A stretch of 5,003 nucleotides of DNA from the NCBI GenBank assembly GCA_030669265.1, contig DAOVDY010000093.1, forward strand, positions 1 through 5,003, given 5' to 3'. Within the stretch, counting starts at the first letter, position 1, and every line of letters starts with the position of its first letter. Shown one piece after another: positions 1 through 5,003 of the stretch. Made by a program: the position numbers and the translations under genes. Under the pieces are notes generated by a model. That model made no database searches. It saw nothing but the letters and a program-made list of their open reading frames with translations, and was not told the origin of the DNA. The stretch is from Desulfobacteraceae bacterium (GTDB lineage: Bacteria > Desulfobacterota > DSM-4660 > Desulfatiglandales > B25-G16).

Positions 1-2
1 AA

Positions 3-98
3 AATAAAATTATACAAAGCCAGTCAGTAAAATGGGTTGATAGTCAACCAGGTTTTTTCATTGAGATGCTTGTTTATATAAAAGAGAAGGAGGTATGA
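3..98 (+). CDS. 3' end of an unrecognised upstream gene (partial)
   Basis: One reading frame is open from the left edge to a TGA at 96-98 and would give a 31-residue C-terminus ending in VYIKEKEV. The stop lies 3 bases before the GTG of the biotin carrier gene, and that gene's ribosome binding site lies inside the frame, which is typical tight operon packing. The codons look like those of the neighbours, with many G-initial codons such as GTT, GAT, GAG and GGT. I do not recognise the protein. The tail does not resemble the usual C-terminus of a biotin-dependent carboxyltransferase or of methylmalonyl-CoA epimerase as I remember them. A rival view is that this stretch is non-coding, because it contains a small hairpin followed by six T (35-58). 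The fragment is too short to decide. Confidence 0.4.
   Translation, partial: NKIIQSQSVKWVDSQPGFFIEMLVYIKEKEV
87..94 (+). promoter_or_regulatory. Strong Shine-Dalgarno site that sets a GTG start
   Basis: AAGGAGGT is a full match to the anti-Shine-Dalgarno core and lies 7 bases before the GTG at 102. The ATG at 95, immediately after the site, is too close to it and would be closed by TGA after four codons. The site therefore selects GTG as the start of the biotin carrier. Confidence 0.85.
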
Positions 99-101
99 AA
101 A

Positions 102-314
102 GTGAGTGATGTAACAGCTCCCATGGCGGGAAAGGTAATTGATGTAAAGGTTAATGTCGGCGATACGGTTAATGAAGATGATGATCTTATTATTCTTGAG
201 GCAATGAAAATGGAGATGCCTATAGTAGCTCCAGCGTCAGGTACGGTGAAGGAGATAAAATGTAAGAAAGGAGATTCAGTTGGGGCTGATGATGTTTTAG
301 TGGTGATCGAATAG
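102..314 (+). CDS. Minimal biotin carboxyl carrier protein (biotinyl domain, 70 aa)
   Basis: This is a soluble carrier whose lysine is biotinylated and shuttles a carboxyl group between the partners of a biotin-dependent decarboxylase or carboxylase. The whole protein is one biotinyl/lipoyl-attachment domain. An N-terminal TAPMAGKV strand begins the fold, the biotin-acceptor hairpin is EAMKMEMP with the acceptor lysine at K36, and the second half (PASGTVKEIKCKKGD then DDVLVVIE) mirrors the first. The start is GTG, supported by the site at 87-94. Biotin carriers of Na+-pumping decarboxylases often have a longer Pro/Ala-rich N-terminal linker, which is absent here, so the protein resembles the small stand-alone biotin carriers. 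The OadG/OadB-type subunit genes downstream suggest it serves the methylmalonyl-CoA decarboxylase (MmdC/GcdC role). Because a terminator follows it, it may instead belong mainly with the upstream gene(s). The domain call is firm; the partner enzyme is inferred. Confidence 0.93.
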   Translation: MSDVTAPMAGKVIDVKVNVGDTVNEDDDLIILEAMKMEMPIVAPASGTVKEIKCKKGDSVGADDVLVVIE

Positions 315-343
315 ACACATGTTTTTTTTAACGAGTATGAATT

Positions 344-377
344 AATTGCCCTGTCTGGTCATCGACAGGGCAATTTT
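344..377 (+). terminator. Intrinsic terminator after the biotin carrier gene
   Basis: A perfect 12-bp stem is formed by AATTGCCCTGTC (344-355) and GACAGGGCAATT (364-375) around an 8-base loop. A short T-run (374-377) follows the G+C-rich core. It begins about 30 bases after the stop codon of the biotin carrier, and the next gene starts about 110 bases further on. This fits a Rho-independent terminator closing the upstream transcription unit. The T-run is short, so partial read-through is possible. The stem is equally symmetric on the minus strand, but no minus-strand gene lies next to it. Confidence 0.8.
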
Positions 378-486
378 ATCTGAAATACCTTCAAAAAAAA
401 TATATCAATCCTCTAAAAGCTTCATAATCTCAGCATGGTTTAAAATTTCTAACATATAGTATTATATTTAAAGGGAGCCTATTATC

Positions 487-621
487 ATGATTGATTGGAA
501 TCTTGCAGTAAGGATATTTTCCTTTGGCTTAGGTGCTGTTTTCTCCTCCCTTGCAATACTGATAGCGGCAATATATGCATTTGGGAAGATTTTAAAAAGT
601 ATAGAAAAAAAAGCTGATTAG
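487..621 (+). CDS. Very short OadG-like small membrane subunit of the Na+-pumping decarboxylase (44 aa)
   Basis: The reading frame ATG 487 to TAG 619-621 encodes 44 residues. GGGAG (473-477) lies 9 bases before the start, and the stop is 12 bases before the beta-subunit gene. The product is one hydrophobic helix (about residues 7-35) followed by a basic tail, KILKSIEKKAD. The helix contains G-L-G-A-V-F followed by a leucine- and isoleucine-rich stretch and G-K, which is the pattern I associate with the OadG / sodium-pump small-subunit family. In that family this subunit anchors and assembles the alpha and beta subunits. Typical OadG proteins are about 80-120 residues with a C-terminal extension, which is missing here. 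The assignment rests on this helix pattern and on position directly before the beta subunit. It could instead be an unrelated small membrane protein. Confidence 0.72.
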   Translation: MIDWNLAVRIFSFGLGAVFSSLAILIAAIYAFGKILKSIEKKAD

Positions 622-633
622 AAAGGGGAAATT

Positions 634-1740
634 ATGCTTGAAATGGTCTTGACCACCGGGGTTGTGCATCTGACTATAGGTAACCTTGTTATGTGGCTTA
701 TTGCCTTTCTCTTTATCTACTTGGCCATAACAAAAAATTATGAACCTCTTCTTTTGGTACCTATTGGTTTTGGTATATTAGTTGTAAATTTACCCTTGAC
801 ATTTCTCATGCAGGAAGGTGAAGGGCTTTTATGGAAATTTTATCATTATGGATTAGAGTGGGAGGTAATCCCGCCCCTTATATTTTTAGGTTTAGGCGCC
901 ATGACAGATTTTGGACCTATGATCGCCAATCCTAAAACCCTCATATTAGGCGCAGGGGCCCAATTCGGTGTGTATGTTGCCTTTTTTGGAGCCTTGATCC
1001 TCGGTTTTCAAATACCAGAGGCCTGTTCAATAGGTATAATTGGCGGTGCTGATGGCCCAACAACAATATACACAACAGTCCACCTTGCCCCTCACTTATT
1101 GGGTGCAACAGCTGTAGCTGCTTACTCGTATATGTCACTTGTTCCAATCATTCAGCCTCCTATCATGAGGCTCCTTACCACAGATAAGGAACGAAAGATA
1201 AAAATGAGACAGTTACGGCCGGTTTCAAAGAAAGAGAAGATTCTTTTTCCCTTAGTGACAGTGCTGGTTATCTGTCTTATCGTACCAGCCTCTGCCCCGC
1301 TAATGGCCCTGTTTATGTTGGGGAACCTTTTTAAAGAATGCGGTGTAGTAAAAAGGCTTTCAGATACAGCGGCCAATGAACTTATGAACATCGTCACCAT
1401 ACTTCTGGGTATTAGCGTTGGCGCGACCATGTCAGCTGAAGCCTTCTTAAGACCGCAGGTTATTTTTGTATTCATTATGGGCCTTGTGGCCTTTGCCTTT
1501 TCTACAGCTGCCGGAATACTTTTGGCAAAATTTATGAATCTTTTTTTCAAGGAAAAGGTAAATCCTCTGATTGGCTCCGCTGGTGTATCTGCTGTTCCTA
1601 TGGCTGCCAGGGTAAGCCAAATAATGGGTGCAAAGTACGATCCAAAAAACTTTTTACTTATGCATGCCATGGGTCCCAATGTGGCAGGCGTTATCGGTAC
1701 AGTCGTTGCTGCAGGTGTATTCATTGCACTTGCAGGGTGA
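634..1740 (+). CDS. mmdB: Na+-translocating (methylmalonyl-CoA) decarboxylase, beta subunit
   Basis: This is the integral membrane subunit that decarboxylates carboxybiotin on the carrier and couples the reaction to Na+ export. It belongs to the OadB/MmdB/GcdB family, and 368 residues is close to the usual MmdB/GcdB length. Hydrophobic segments run through almost the whole chain, with a polar loop near 183-203. The signature IGGADGPT is at 136-143. Six residues reported as functional in Klebsiella OadB (D203, Y229, N373, G377, S382, R389) fall here at D140, Y166, N310, G314, S319 and R326, all at one constant offset of 63, so the ion path looks intact. AAAGGGG at 622-628 supports the ATG at 634. 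The family also serves oxaloacetate, glutaconyl-CoA and malonate decarboxylases. The methylmalonyl-CoA choice comes from the mutase genes that follow 21 bases downstream. Confidence 0.95.
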   Translation: MLEMVLTTGVVHLTIGNLVMWLIAFLFIYLAITKNYEPLLLVPIGFGILVVNLPLTFLMQEGEGLLWKFYHYGLEWEVIPPLIFLGLGAMTDFGPMIANPKTLILGAGAQFGVYVAFFGALILGFQIPEACSIGIIGGADGPTTIYTTVHLAPHLLGATAVAAYSYMSLVPIIQPPIMRLLTTDKERKIKMRQLRPVSKKEKILFPLVTVLVICLIVPASAPLMALFMLGNLFKECGVVKRLSDTAANELMNIVTILLGISVGATMSAEAFLRPQVIFVFIMGLVAFAFSTAAGILLAKFMNLFFKEKVNPLIGSAGVSAVPMAARVSQIMGAKYDPKNFLLMHAMGPNVAGVIGTVVAAGVFIALAG

Positions 1741-1761
1741 TGAAAGAGAGGTTGAGAAGAT

Positions 1762-3441
1762 ATGTTTGACGAAAAAGAGATTGGAGAAATAAAAGAGGAA
1801 TACAAAAAATGGTCTGACAAACTGAAAGGAAAATTAGTAAAGAGACCTGAAAGAAAGGCTGATTTTGCTAATACCTCAGGCATTCCTTTAAAGAGAGTGT
1901 GTACACCTTTAGATGCAGCTGATTTTGATTATATGAAAGAGCTCGGTTTGCCAGGGGAGTATCCCTATACAAGAGGGGTTCAGCCGACTATGTACCGGGG
2001 AAGATTTTGGACTATGCGACAATATGCCGGTTTTGCAACTGCTGAGGATACAAATCGACGATACCGGTTTCTTTTAGATCAGGGTCAGACAGGACTGTCA
2101 GTGGCCTTTGATCTTCCAACTCAGATAGGGTATGATTCAGATCATCCGTTGGCTCAAGGGGAGGTAGGCAAGGTTGGTGTAACCATTGATTCATTAAAAG
2201 ACATGGAGACACTCTTTGACCAGATACCAATGGACAAGGTAAGCACATCAATGACCATAAATTCCCCAGCCGCTATACTTTTGGCTATGTATATAGCCGT
2301 TGCTGAAAATCAGGGTATAGCATCAAAGGATTTAAGGGGCACTATTCAGAATGATATATTAAAAGAGTATTCTGCCAGGGGCACGTATATCTTTCCTCCT
2401 AAGCCATCTATGCGGATTATTACAGATATCTTTTCATTTTGTTCAGAAAAGGTTCCTCAATGGAACACAATCAGTATTAGCGGATATCATATCAGGGAGG
2501 CAGGCTCCACTGCGGTTCAGGAGGTAGCTTTTACTTTGGCCGATGGCATTGCCTATGTGGAGGCGGCGTTAGAAGCCGGATTAGATGTAGATGAGTTTGG
2601 TCCACGACTTTCATTCTTTTTTAATGCCCACCTTGATTTTTTAGAGGAGATTGCCAAGTTTAGGGCTGCAAGGAGGCTATGGGCAACAATTATGCGGGAC
2701 AGATTCAAGGCCAAGGATCCACGGTCAATGATGATGAGGTTTCACACCCAGACAGCTGGCTGCACCCTCACTGCACAGCAGCCAAAAAATAATATAGTAA
2801 GAGTAGCCTTTCAGGCGCTTTCTGCAGTTTTGGGTGGCACACAATCACTACATACAAATTCAATGGATGAAGCTTTTGCCTTACCTGGTGAGGAGGCGGT
2901 TCAGATTGCCCTAAGAACACAACAGCTTATTGGCCATGAGTCTGGTGTTGCTGACACTGTAGACCCATTAGGTGGCTCATATTATATTGAGGAGTTGACG
3001 GAAGAAATTTTTAATAGAGCTAAAGAATATATTGATAAAATTGATGAGTTTGGTGGGGCAGCATCTGCTATTGAGCAGGGCTTTATACAAAGGGAAATCC
3101 AGGATAGTGCCTATCGTTACCAGAGAGAAATTGAAAAGGGCGAGAGGGTAGTTGTTGGCGTAAACAAGTTTCAGGTAGAAGAGGAATCTCCAAAAGATCT
3201 ATTAAGGGTAGATCCTGCTGTGAGGGTTTCTCAGATGGAAAGGCTGAAAAGGCTAAAATCCGAGCGAGATAATGCAAGGGTGAAGAATATACTCAGCGAG
3301 TTAAAAAATGCTGCGGAAGGGAAAGACAACCTGATGCCCATCATTGTGGATGCAGTGAAGGCTTACGGCACCCTGGGAGAGATATGCGATGCATTAAGGG
3401 ATGTTTTTGGAGAATATCAGCCAGTAAGTACTATTGGATAA
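1762..3441 (+). CDS. mcmA1: Methylmalonyl-CoA mutase, catalytic (large) subunit without B12 domain
   Basis: This subunit carries out the radical isomerisation between (R)-methylmalonyl-CoA and succinyl-CoA, using adenosylcobalamin bound by a separate small subunit. The 559 residues cover the TIM-barrel catalytic domain and stop ([12 protein letters not shown]) where fused mutases continue through a linker into the B12 domain. Motifs visible are [26 protein letters not shown] sequence at 70-91, [11 protein letters not shown] at 193-203, SGYHIREAG at 240-248 and GGTQSLHTN at 358-366. Compared with the Propionibacterium enzyme at a constant offset of one, Y88 matches Y89, R206 matches R207 (substrate carboxylate) and H243 matches H244. 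Isobutyryl-CoA mutase has Phe and Gln at the first two positions, so a methylmalonyl-type substrate is favoured. Q74 sits where that enzyme has Y75. A purine-rich site near 1745-1752 precedes the ATG. The gene is 21 bases after mmdB, presumably in the same transcript. Confidence 0.95.
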   Translation: MFDEKEIGEIKEEYKKWSDKLKGKLVKRPERKADFANTSGIPLKRVCTPLDAADFDYMKELGLPGEYPYTRGVQPTMYRGRFWTMRQYAGFATAEDTNRRYRFLLDQGQTGLSVAFDLPTQIGYDSDHPLAQGEVGKVGVTIDSLKDMETLFDQIPMDKVSTSMTINSPAAILLAMYIAVAENQGIASKDLRGTIQNDILKEYSARGTYIFPPKPSMRIITDIFSFCSEKVPQWNTISISGYHIREAGSTAVQEVAFTLADGIAYVEAALEAGLDVDEFGPRLSFFFNAHLDFLEEIAKFRAARRLWATIMRDRFKAKDPRSMMMRFHTQTAGCTLTAQQPKNNIVRVAFQALSAVLGGTQSLHTNSMDEAFALPGEEAVQIALRTQQLIGHESGVADTVDPLGGSYYIEELTEEIFNRAKEYIDKIDEFGGAASAIEQGFIQREIQDSAYRYQREIEKGERVVVGVNKFQVEEESPKDLLRVDPAVRVSQMERLKRLKSERDNARVKNILSELKNAAEGKDNLMPIIVDAVKAYGTLGEICDALRDVFGEYQPVSTIG

Positions 3442-3443
3442 TG

Positions 3444-3552
3444 CCAATGGAAATGACAAATGACTATTGAATATTGACAATTAAAAGTTTTCAATCTTCA
3501 ATTGAAAATCGTCAATATTAATTACAAATGACCAATGACAAATAACAAATTA
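3444..3552 (+). repeat. Degenerate heptanucleotide repeat array between the two mutase genes
   Basis: Most of the 143-base spacer reads as 7-base units. Before the centre they are CCAATGG, (AAATGA, one base short), CAAATGA, CTATTGA, ATATTGA and CAATTAA (3444-3484). In the centre they are TTTCAAT, CTTCAAT, TGAAAAT, CGTCAAT and ATTAATT (3489-3523). At the end they are CAAATGA, CCAATGA, CAAATAA and CAAATTA (3525-3552). The central units carry TCAAT, the reverse complement of the ATTGA of the left units, so the array switches strand and can fold. The phase is broken only by a 1-base loss, a 4-base gap and a 1-base gap. The array is non-coding and ends 32 bases before the next start codon. It resembles in kind the short heptanucleotide repeats described in cyanobacteria, but I do not claim it is related to them. 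Confidence 0.75.
3470..3519 (+). repeat. Nested inverted repeat (hairpin) inside the heptad array
   Basis: The outer arms AATATTGAC (3470-3478) and GTCAATATT (3511-3519) are perfect 9-bp complements. Inside them TTTTCAAT (3488-3495) and ATTGAAAA (3501-3508) form an 8-bp stem around the 5-base loop CTTCA. The internal loop is lopsided, with nine bases on the left and two on the right. No T-tract follows, so this is not a convincing terminator. If formed in the mRNA it would lie between the catalytic-subunit and B12-subunit reading frames. It may simply be a by-product of the strand-switching repeats. Confidence 0.65.
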
Positions 3553-3584
3553 GACACTTTATTCACTATTGGGGGTGATCAAGG

Positions 3585-3986
3585 ATGGATAATAAAAGAA
3601 AAATAAGAGTTTTAGCTACTAAACCTGGTCTGGATGGCCATGATAGAGGCATAAAGGTTATTGCCAATGCATTAATGGATGCAGGAATGGAGGTAATCTA
3701 CACCGGTTTAAGGCAGAGCCCTGAACAGATTGTGGAGACATCCATCCAGGAGGATGTAGATGTTGTTGCCTTGAGTATCCTCTCTGGTGCCCATGACTTC
3801 CTCTTTCCCAGGATAATGGAATTGTTAAAGGAAAAGGGAGTAGATGATGTATTGGTTATCGGGGGCGGTATTATTCCAGATGAGGATATACCTTCTCTTA
3901 AAGAAATAGGAATAGCAGAAGTTTTTGGTCCGGGCACCTACACCGATGATATCGTCACATATATAAAAAATAATCTGAAGCGCTAA
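3585..3986 (+). CDS. mcmA2: Methylmalonyl-CoA mutase, cobalamin-binding (small) subunit
   Basis: This is the B12-binding partner of the catalytic subunit encoded upstream; together they make the active mutase. The 133 residues form one Rossmann-like cobalamin domain of typical length. The base-off/His-on motif DGHDRG is at 17-22, with H19 as the expected lower axial cobalt ligand (H610 in the Propionibacterium enzyme). The SILSGAH segment (64-70), the glycine-rich VIGGGIIP (91-98) and EVFGPGTY (112-119) are the other standard nucleotide-tail-binding elements. GGGGGTGAT (3571-3579), one base from the ideal GGAGGTGAT, precedes the ATG by 5 bases. Separate large and small mutase subunits are familiar in archaea and many anaerobic bacteria. 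The gene is set apart from its partner by the 143-base repeat-bearing spacer, although the two proteins must assemble. Confidence 0.95.
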   Translation: MDNKRKIRVLATKPGLDGHDRGIKVIANALMDAGMEVIYTGLRQSPEQIVETSIQEDVDVVALSILSGAHDFLFPRIMELLKEKGVDDVLVIGGGIIPDEDIPSLKEIGIAEVFGPGTYTDDIVTYIKNNLKR

Positions 3987-4028
3987 AGTAGTATTTTTTA
4001 CAAGAAAAAGGAATGTAGGCTTTATAAA

Positions 4029-5003
4029 ATGATTTTGGATGAGATTAATTACGAGCAAAGAATTATTATTGATAATGTAAAGAAAGTTGTAAAGGAGCGG
4101 ATAGCACCTATCGCATCTGAAATGGATAAGGAGGGTGTCTTTCGATGGGATATTGCCCGCCTTTTTGGGGAAATGGGTCTCTTTCAGATATTTCTTCCCC
4201 CATCTTATGGTGGACTTGAAGAGGAAAAAACCCTTATGTTTTGCCTATGTGTTGAGGAGATAGCAAAGGCATGTGCATCTTCAGCATTGATGCTTATTAT
4301 TCAGGCAGTTGGTAGTTTTCCTATAATAGTCACAGGAAACCAGAGCCAGAGGGATCGCTTTTTCCCTCGTCTTTCAAAAGGTGAGGAACTCATAGCCTAC
4401 CTGGTAACAGAACCTCATGCAGGTTCTGATGTGGCAGGCATAAGGGCTACAGCACAAAAGGATAGCGGTGAATATATCTTAAATGCTTATAAATGTTTTG
4501 CTACACATGGAGGAGTGGCATCACTTTATACTGTTTTAGCTAAGACTGCTGAAAAAGAATTGACATTCTTTGTGGTTGAGAGGGATCAGAAAGGTGTATC
4601 CATTGGGAAGACAGAGGATAAACTTGGCTTTAGGGCCAGCGATACCTCAGAGGTCATACTGGAGGATGTGAGGGTTTCTGAAGAAAACAGACTTGGGCAA
4701 GAAGGGGAGGGCTTTGTCATTGCCATGAAGGACTTTAATATGTCGAGACCAGGCATTGCCGCCCTTGCCCTGGGAATAGCAGAGGCCGCTCTTGATGTTT
4801 CCTTTAATTATGCCTGCGAAAGGGAGACATTCGGAAAGGCATTGATTGGACGTCAGGCCATTAGTTTTATGCTTGCAGATGCAGCCATGCAGATAGAGGC
4901 GGGCAGAAGCCTTATGATAGAGGCTGCCAAACAGCACGATAGAAAGAAATCGAACATAAAATTGGCATCGATGGCCAAGTGCTTCTGTAGTGACATGGCC
5001 ATG
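4029..5003 (+). CDS. Acyl-CoA dehydrogenase (C-terminus beyond the window)
   Basis: This is a flavoprotein that oxidises an acyl-CoA to the 2,3-enoyl-CoA and passes electrons to electron-transfer flavoprotein. The 325 codons seen are about 85% of the usual 380. The N-terminal helical domain contains GLFQIFLPPSYGG (50-62). The middle beta domain has LVTEPHAGSDVAG (125-137) and KLGFRASDTSEVILEDVRV (198-216). The C-terminal helical domain starts near 228, with ERETFGK (264-270) and Q276 in the usual FAD-contact region. At the helix-G position, where isovaleryl-CoA dehydrogenase has its catalytic Glu, this protein has FNMSRP (236-241), like the medium- and short-chain enzymes. The catalytic Glu should therefore be the C-terminal one, outside the window. 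The ATG at 4029 is the first start after the in-frame TAA of the previous gene (3984-3986), with only a weak ribosome binding site (AAGGA 4009-4012 or AGG 4017-4019). The substrate is unknown. Confidence 0.92.
   Translation, partial: MILDEINYEQRIIIDNVKKVVKERIAPIASEMDKEGVFRWDIARLFGEMGLFQIFLPPSYGGLEEEKTLMFCLCVEEIAKACASSALMLIIQAVGSFPIIVTGNQSQRDRFFPRLSKGEELIAYLVTEPHAGSDVAGIRATAQKDSGEYILNAYKCFATHGGVASLYTVLAKTAEKELTFFVVERDQKGVSIGKTEDKLGFRASDTSEVILEDVRVSEENRLGQEGEGFVIAMKDFNMSRPGIAALALGIAEAALDVSFNYACERETFGKALIGRQAISFMLADAAMQIEAGRSLMIEAAKQHDRKKSNIKLASMAKCFCSDMAM

Noticed and set aside
35..58. Small hairpin with a T6 run as an intrinsic terminator of the upstream gene
   Set aside because: The stem is only 6 bp with a 3-base loop, and the bases fit better as coding sequence that runs into the biotin carrier start. 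It is kept as a finding but not called as a terminator.
439..468. Possible sigma-70 type promoter before the small OadG-like gene (TTTAAA 439-444 with TATATT 463-468, or TATAGT 455-460)
   Set aside because: A promoter is expected after the terminator at 344-377, but the -35 match is poor and the region is AT-rich enough to give such boxes by chance. The remainder of 378-486 shows nothing else I can support.
1152..1883. Long minus-strand open frame of 243 codons opposite mmdB and the start of the mutase gene
   Set aside because: It lies antisense to two clearly homologous genes, and its translation is rich in Ser, Ile, Thr and Pro with no recognisable domain. It is a shadow of the plus-strand codon pattern.
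3442..3584. CRISPR array or attachment site in the mutase spacer
   Set aside because: The units are 7 bases, degenerate and contiguous. There are no 20-40 base repeats with unique spacers, and no flanking integrase or cas gene.
3987..4028. Small gene or terminator in the 42-base gap before the acyl-CoA dehydrogenase
   Set aside because: It contains a T6 run but no stem before it, and the only ATG (4013) is followed directly by TAG. It holds nothing beyond a weak ribosome binding site.
4647..4937. Minus-strand open frame opposite the acyl-CoA dehydrogenase
   Set aside because: The plus strand encodes strongly conserved dehydrogenase motifs across the same bases. The antisense product has no recognisable features.

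Overview
The window is a one-directional block of plus-strand genes for methylmalonyl-CoA / propionyl-CoA metabolism, probably from an anaerobic bacterium. The DNA is fairly AT-rich with AT-rich spacers, Shine-Dalgarno sites are good, and a Na+-pumping decarboxylase sits beside a B12-dependent mutase split into two polypeptides. That set is known from fermenting, syntrophic and sulfate-reducing anaerobes. I cannot place the organism more closely; a deltaproteobacterium-like or uncultured anaerobic lineage is a guess.

Layout: (1) Bases 3-98 look like the 3' end of an unrecognised upstream gene. (2) 102-314 encodes a minimal 70-residue biotin carrier with a GTG start, followed by a strong intrinsic terminator (344-377). 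(3) 487-621 encodes a 44-residue, single-helix OadG-like subunit that is easily missed. It is followed after 12 bases by the membrane beta subunit of a Na+-translocating decarboxylase (634-1740). (4) 1762-3441 encodes the catalytic subunit of methylmalonyl-CoA mutase, without a B12 domain. (5) 3442-3584 is an intergenic island with an almost unbroken run of degenerate 7-bp units (3444-3552) enclosing a hairpin. (6) 3585-3986 encodes the separate cobalamin-binding subunit of the mutase. (7) 4029-5003 is the first 325 codons of an acyl-CoA dehydrogenase that runs off the window.

How the genes fit together (inference from families and order): the mutase interconverts succinyl-CoA and (R)-methylmalonyl-CoA. 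After epimerisation, the decarboxylase converts (S)-methylmalonyl-CoA to propionyl-CoA plus CO2 and couples this to Na+ export. The biotin carrier would move the carboxyl group from a carboxyltransferase to the beta subunit. The carboxyltransferase (alpha) subunit, the epimerase and the mutase chaperone are not in the window. The acyl-CoA dehydrogenase suggests a link to an acyl-CoA oxidation route, but its substrate cannot be read from the sequence.

The core pathway is known. The less ordinary parts are the heptad-repeat island between the two mutase subunits, the extremely short gamma-type subunit, the linker-less biotin carrier and the terminator that separates that carrier from the pump.
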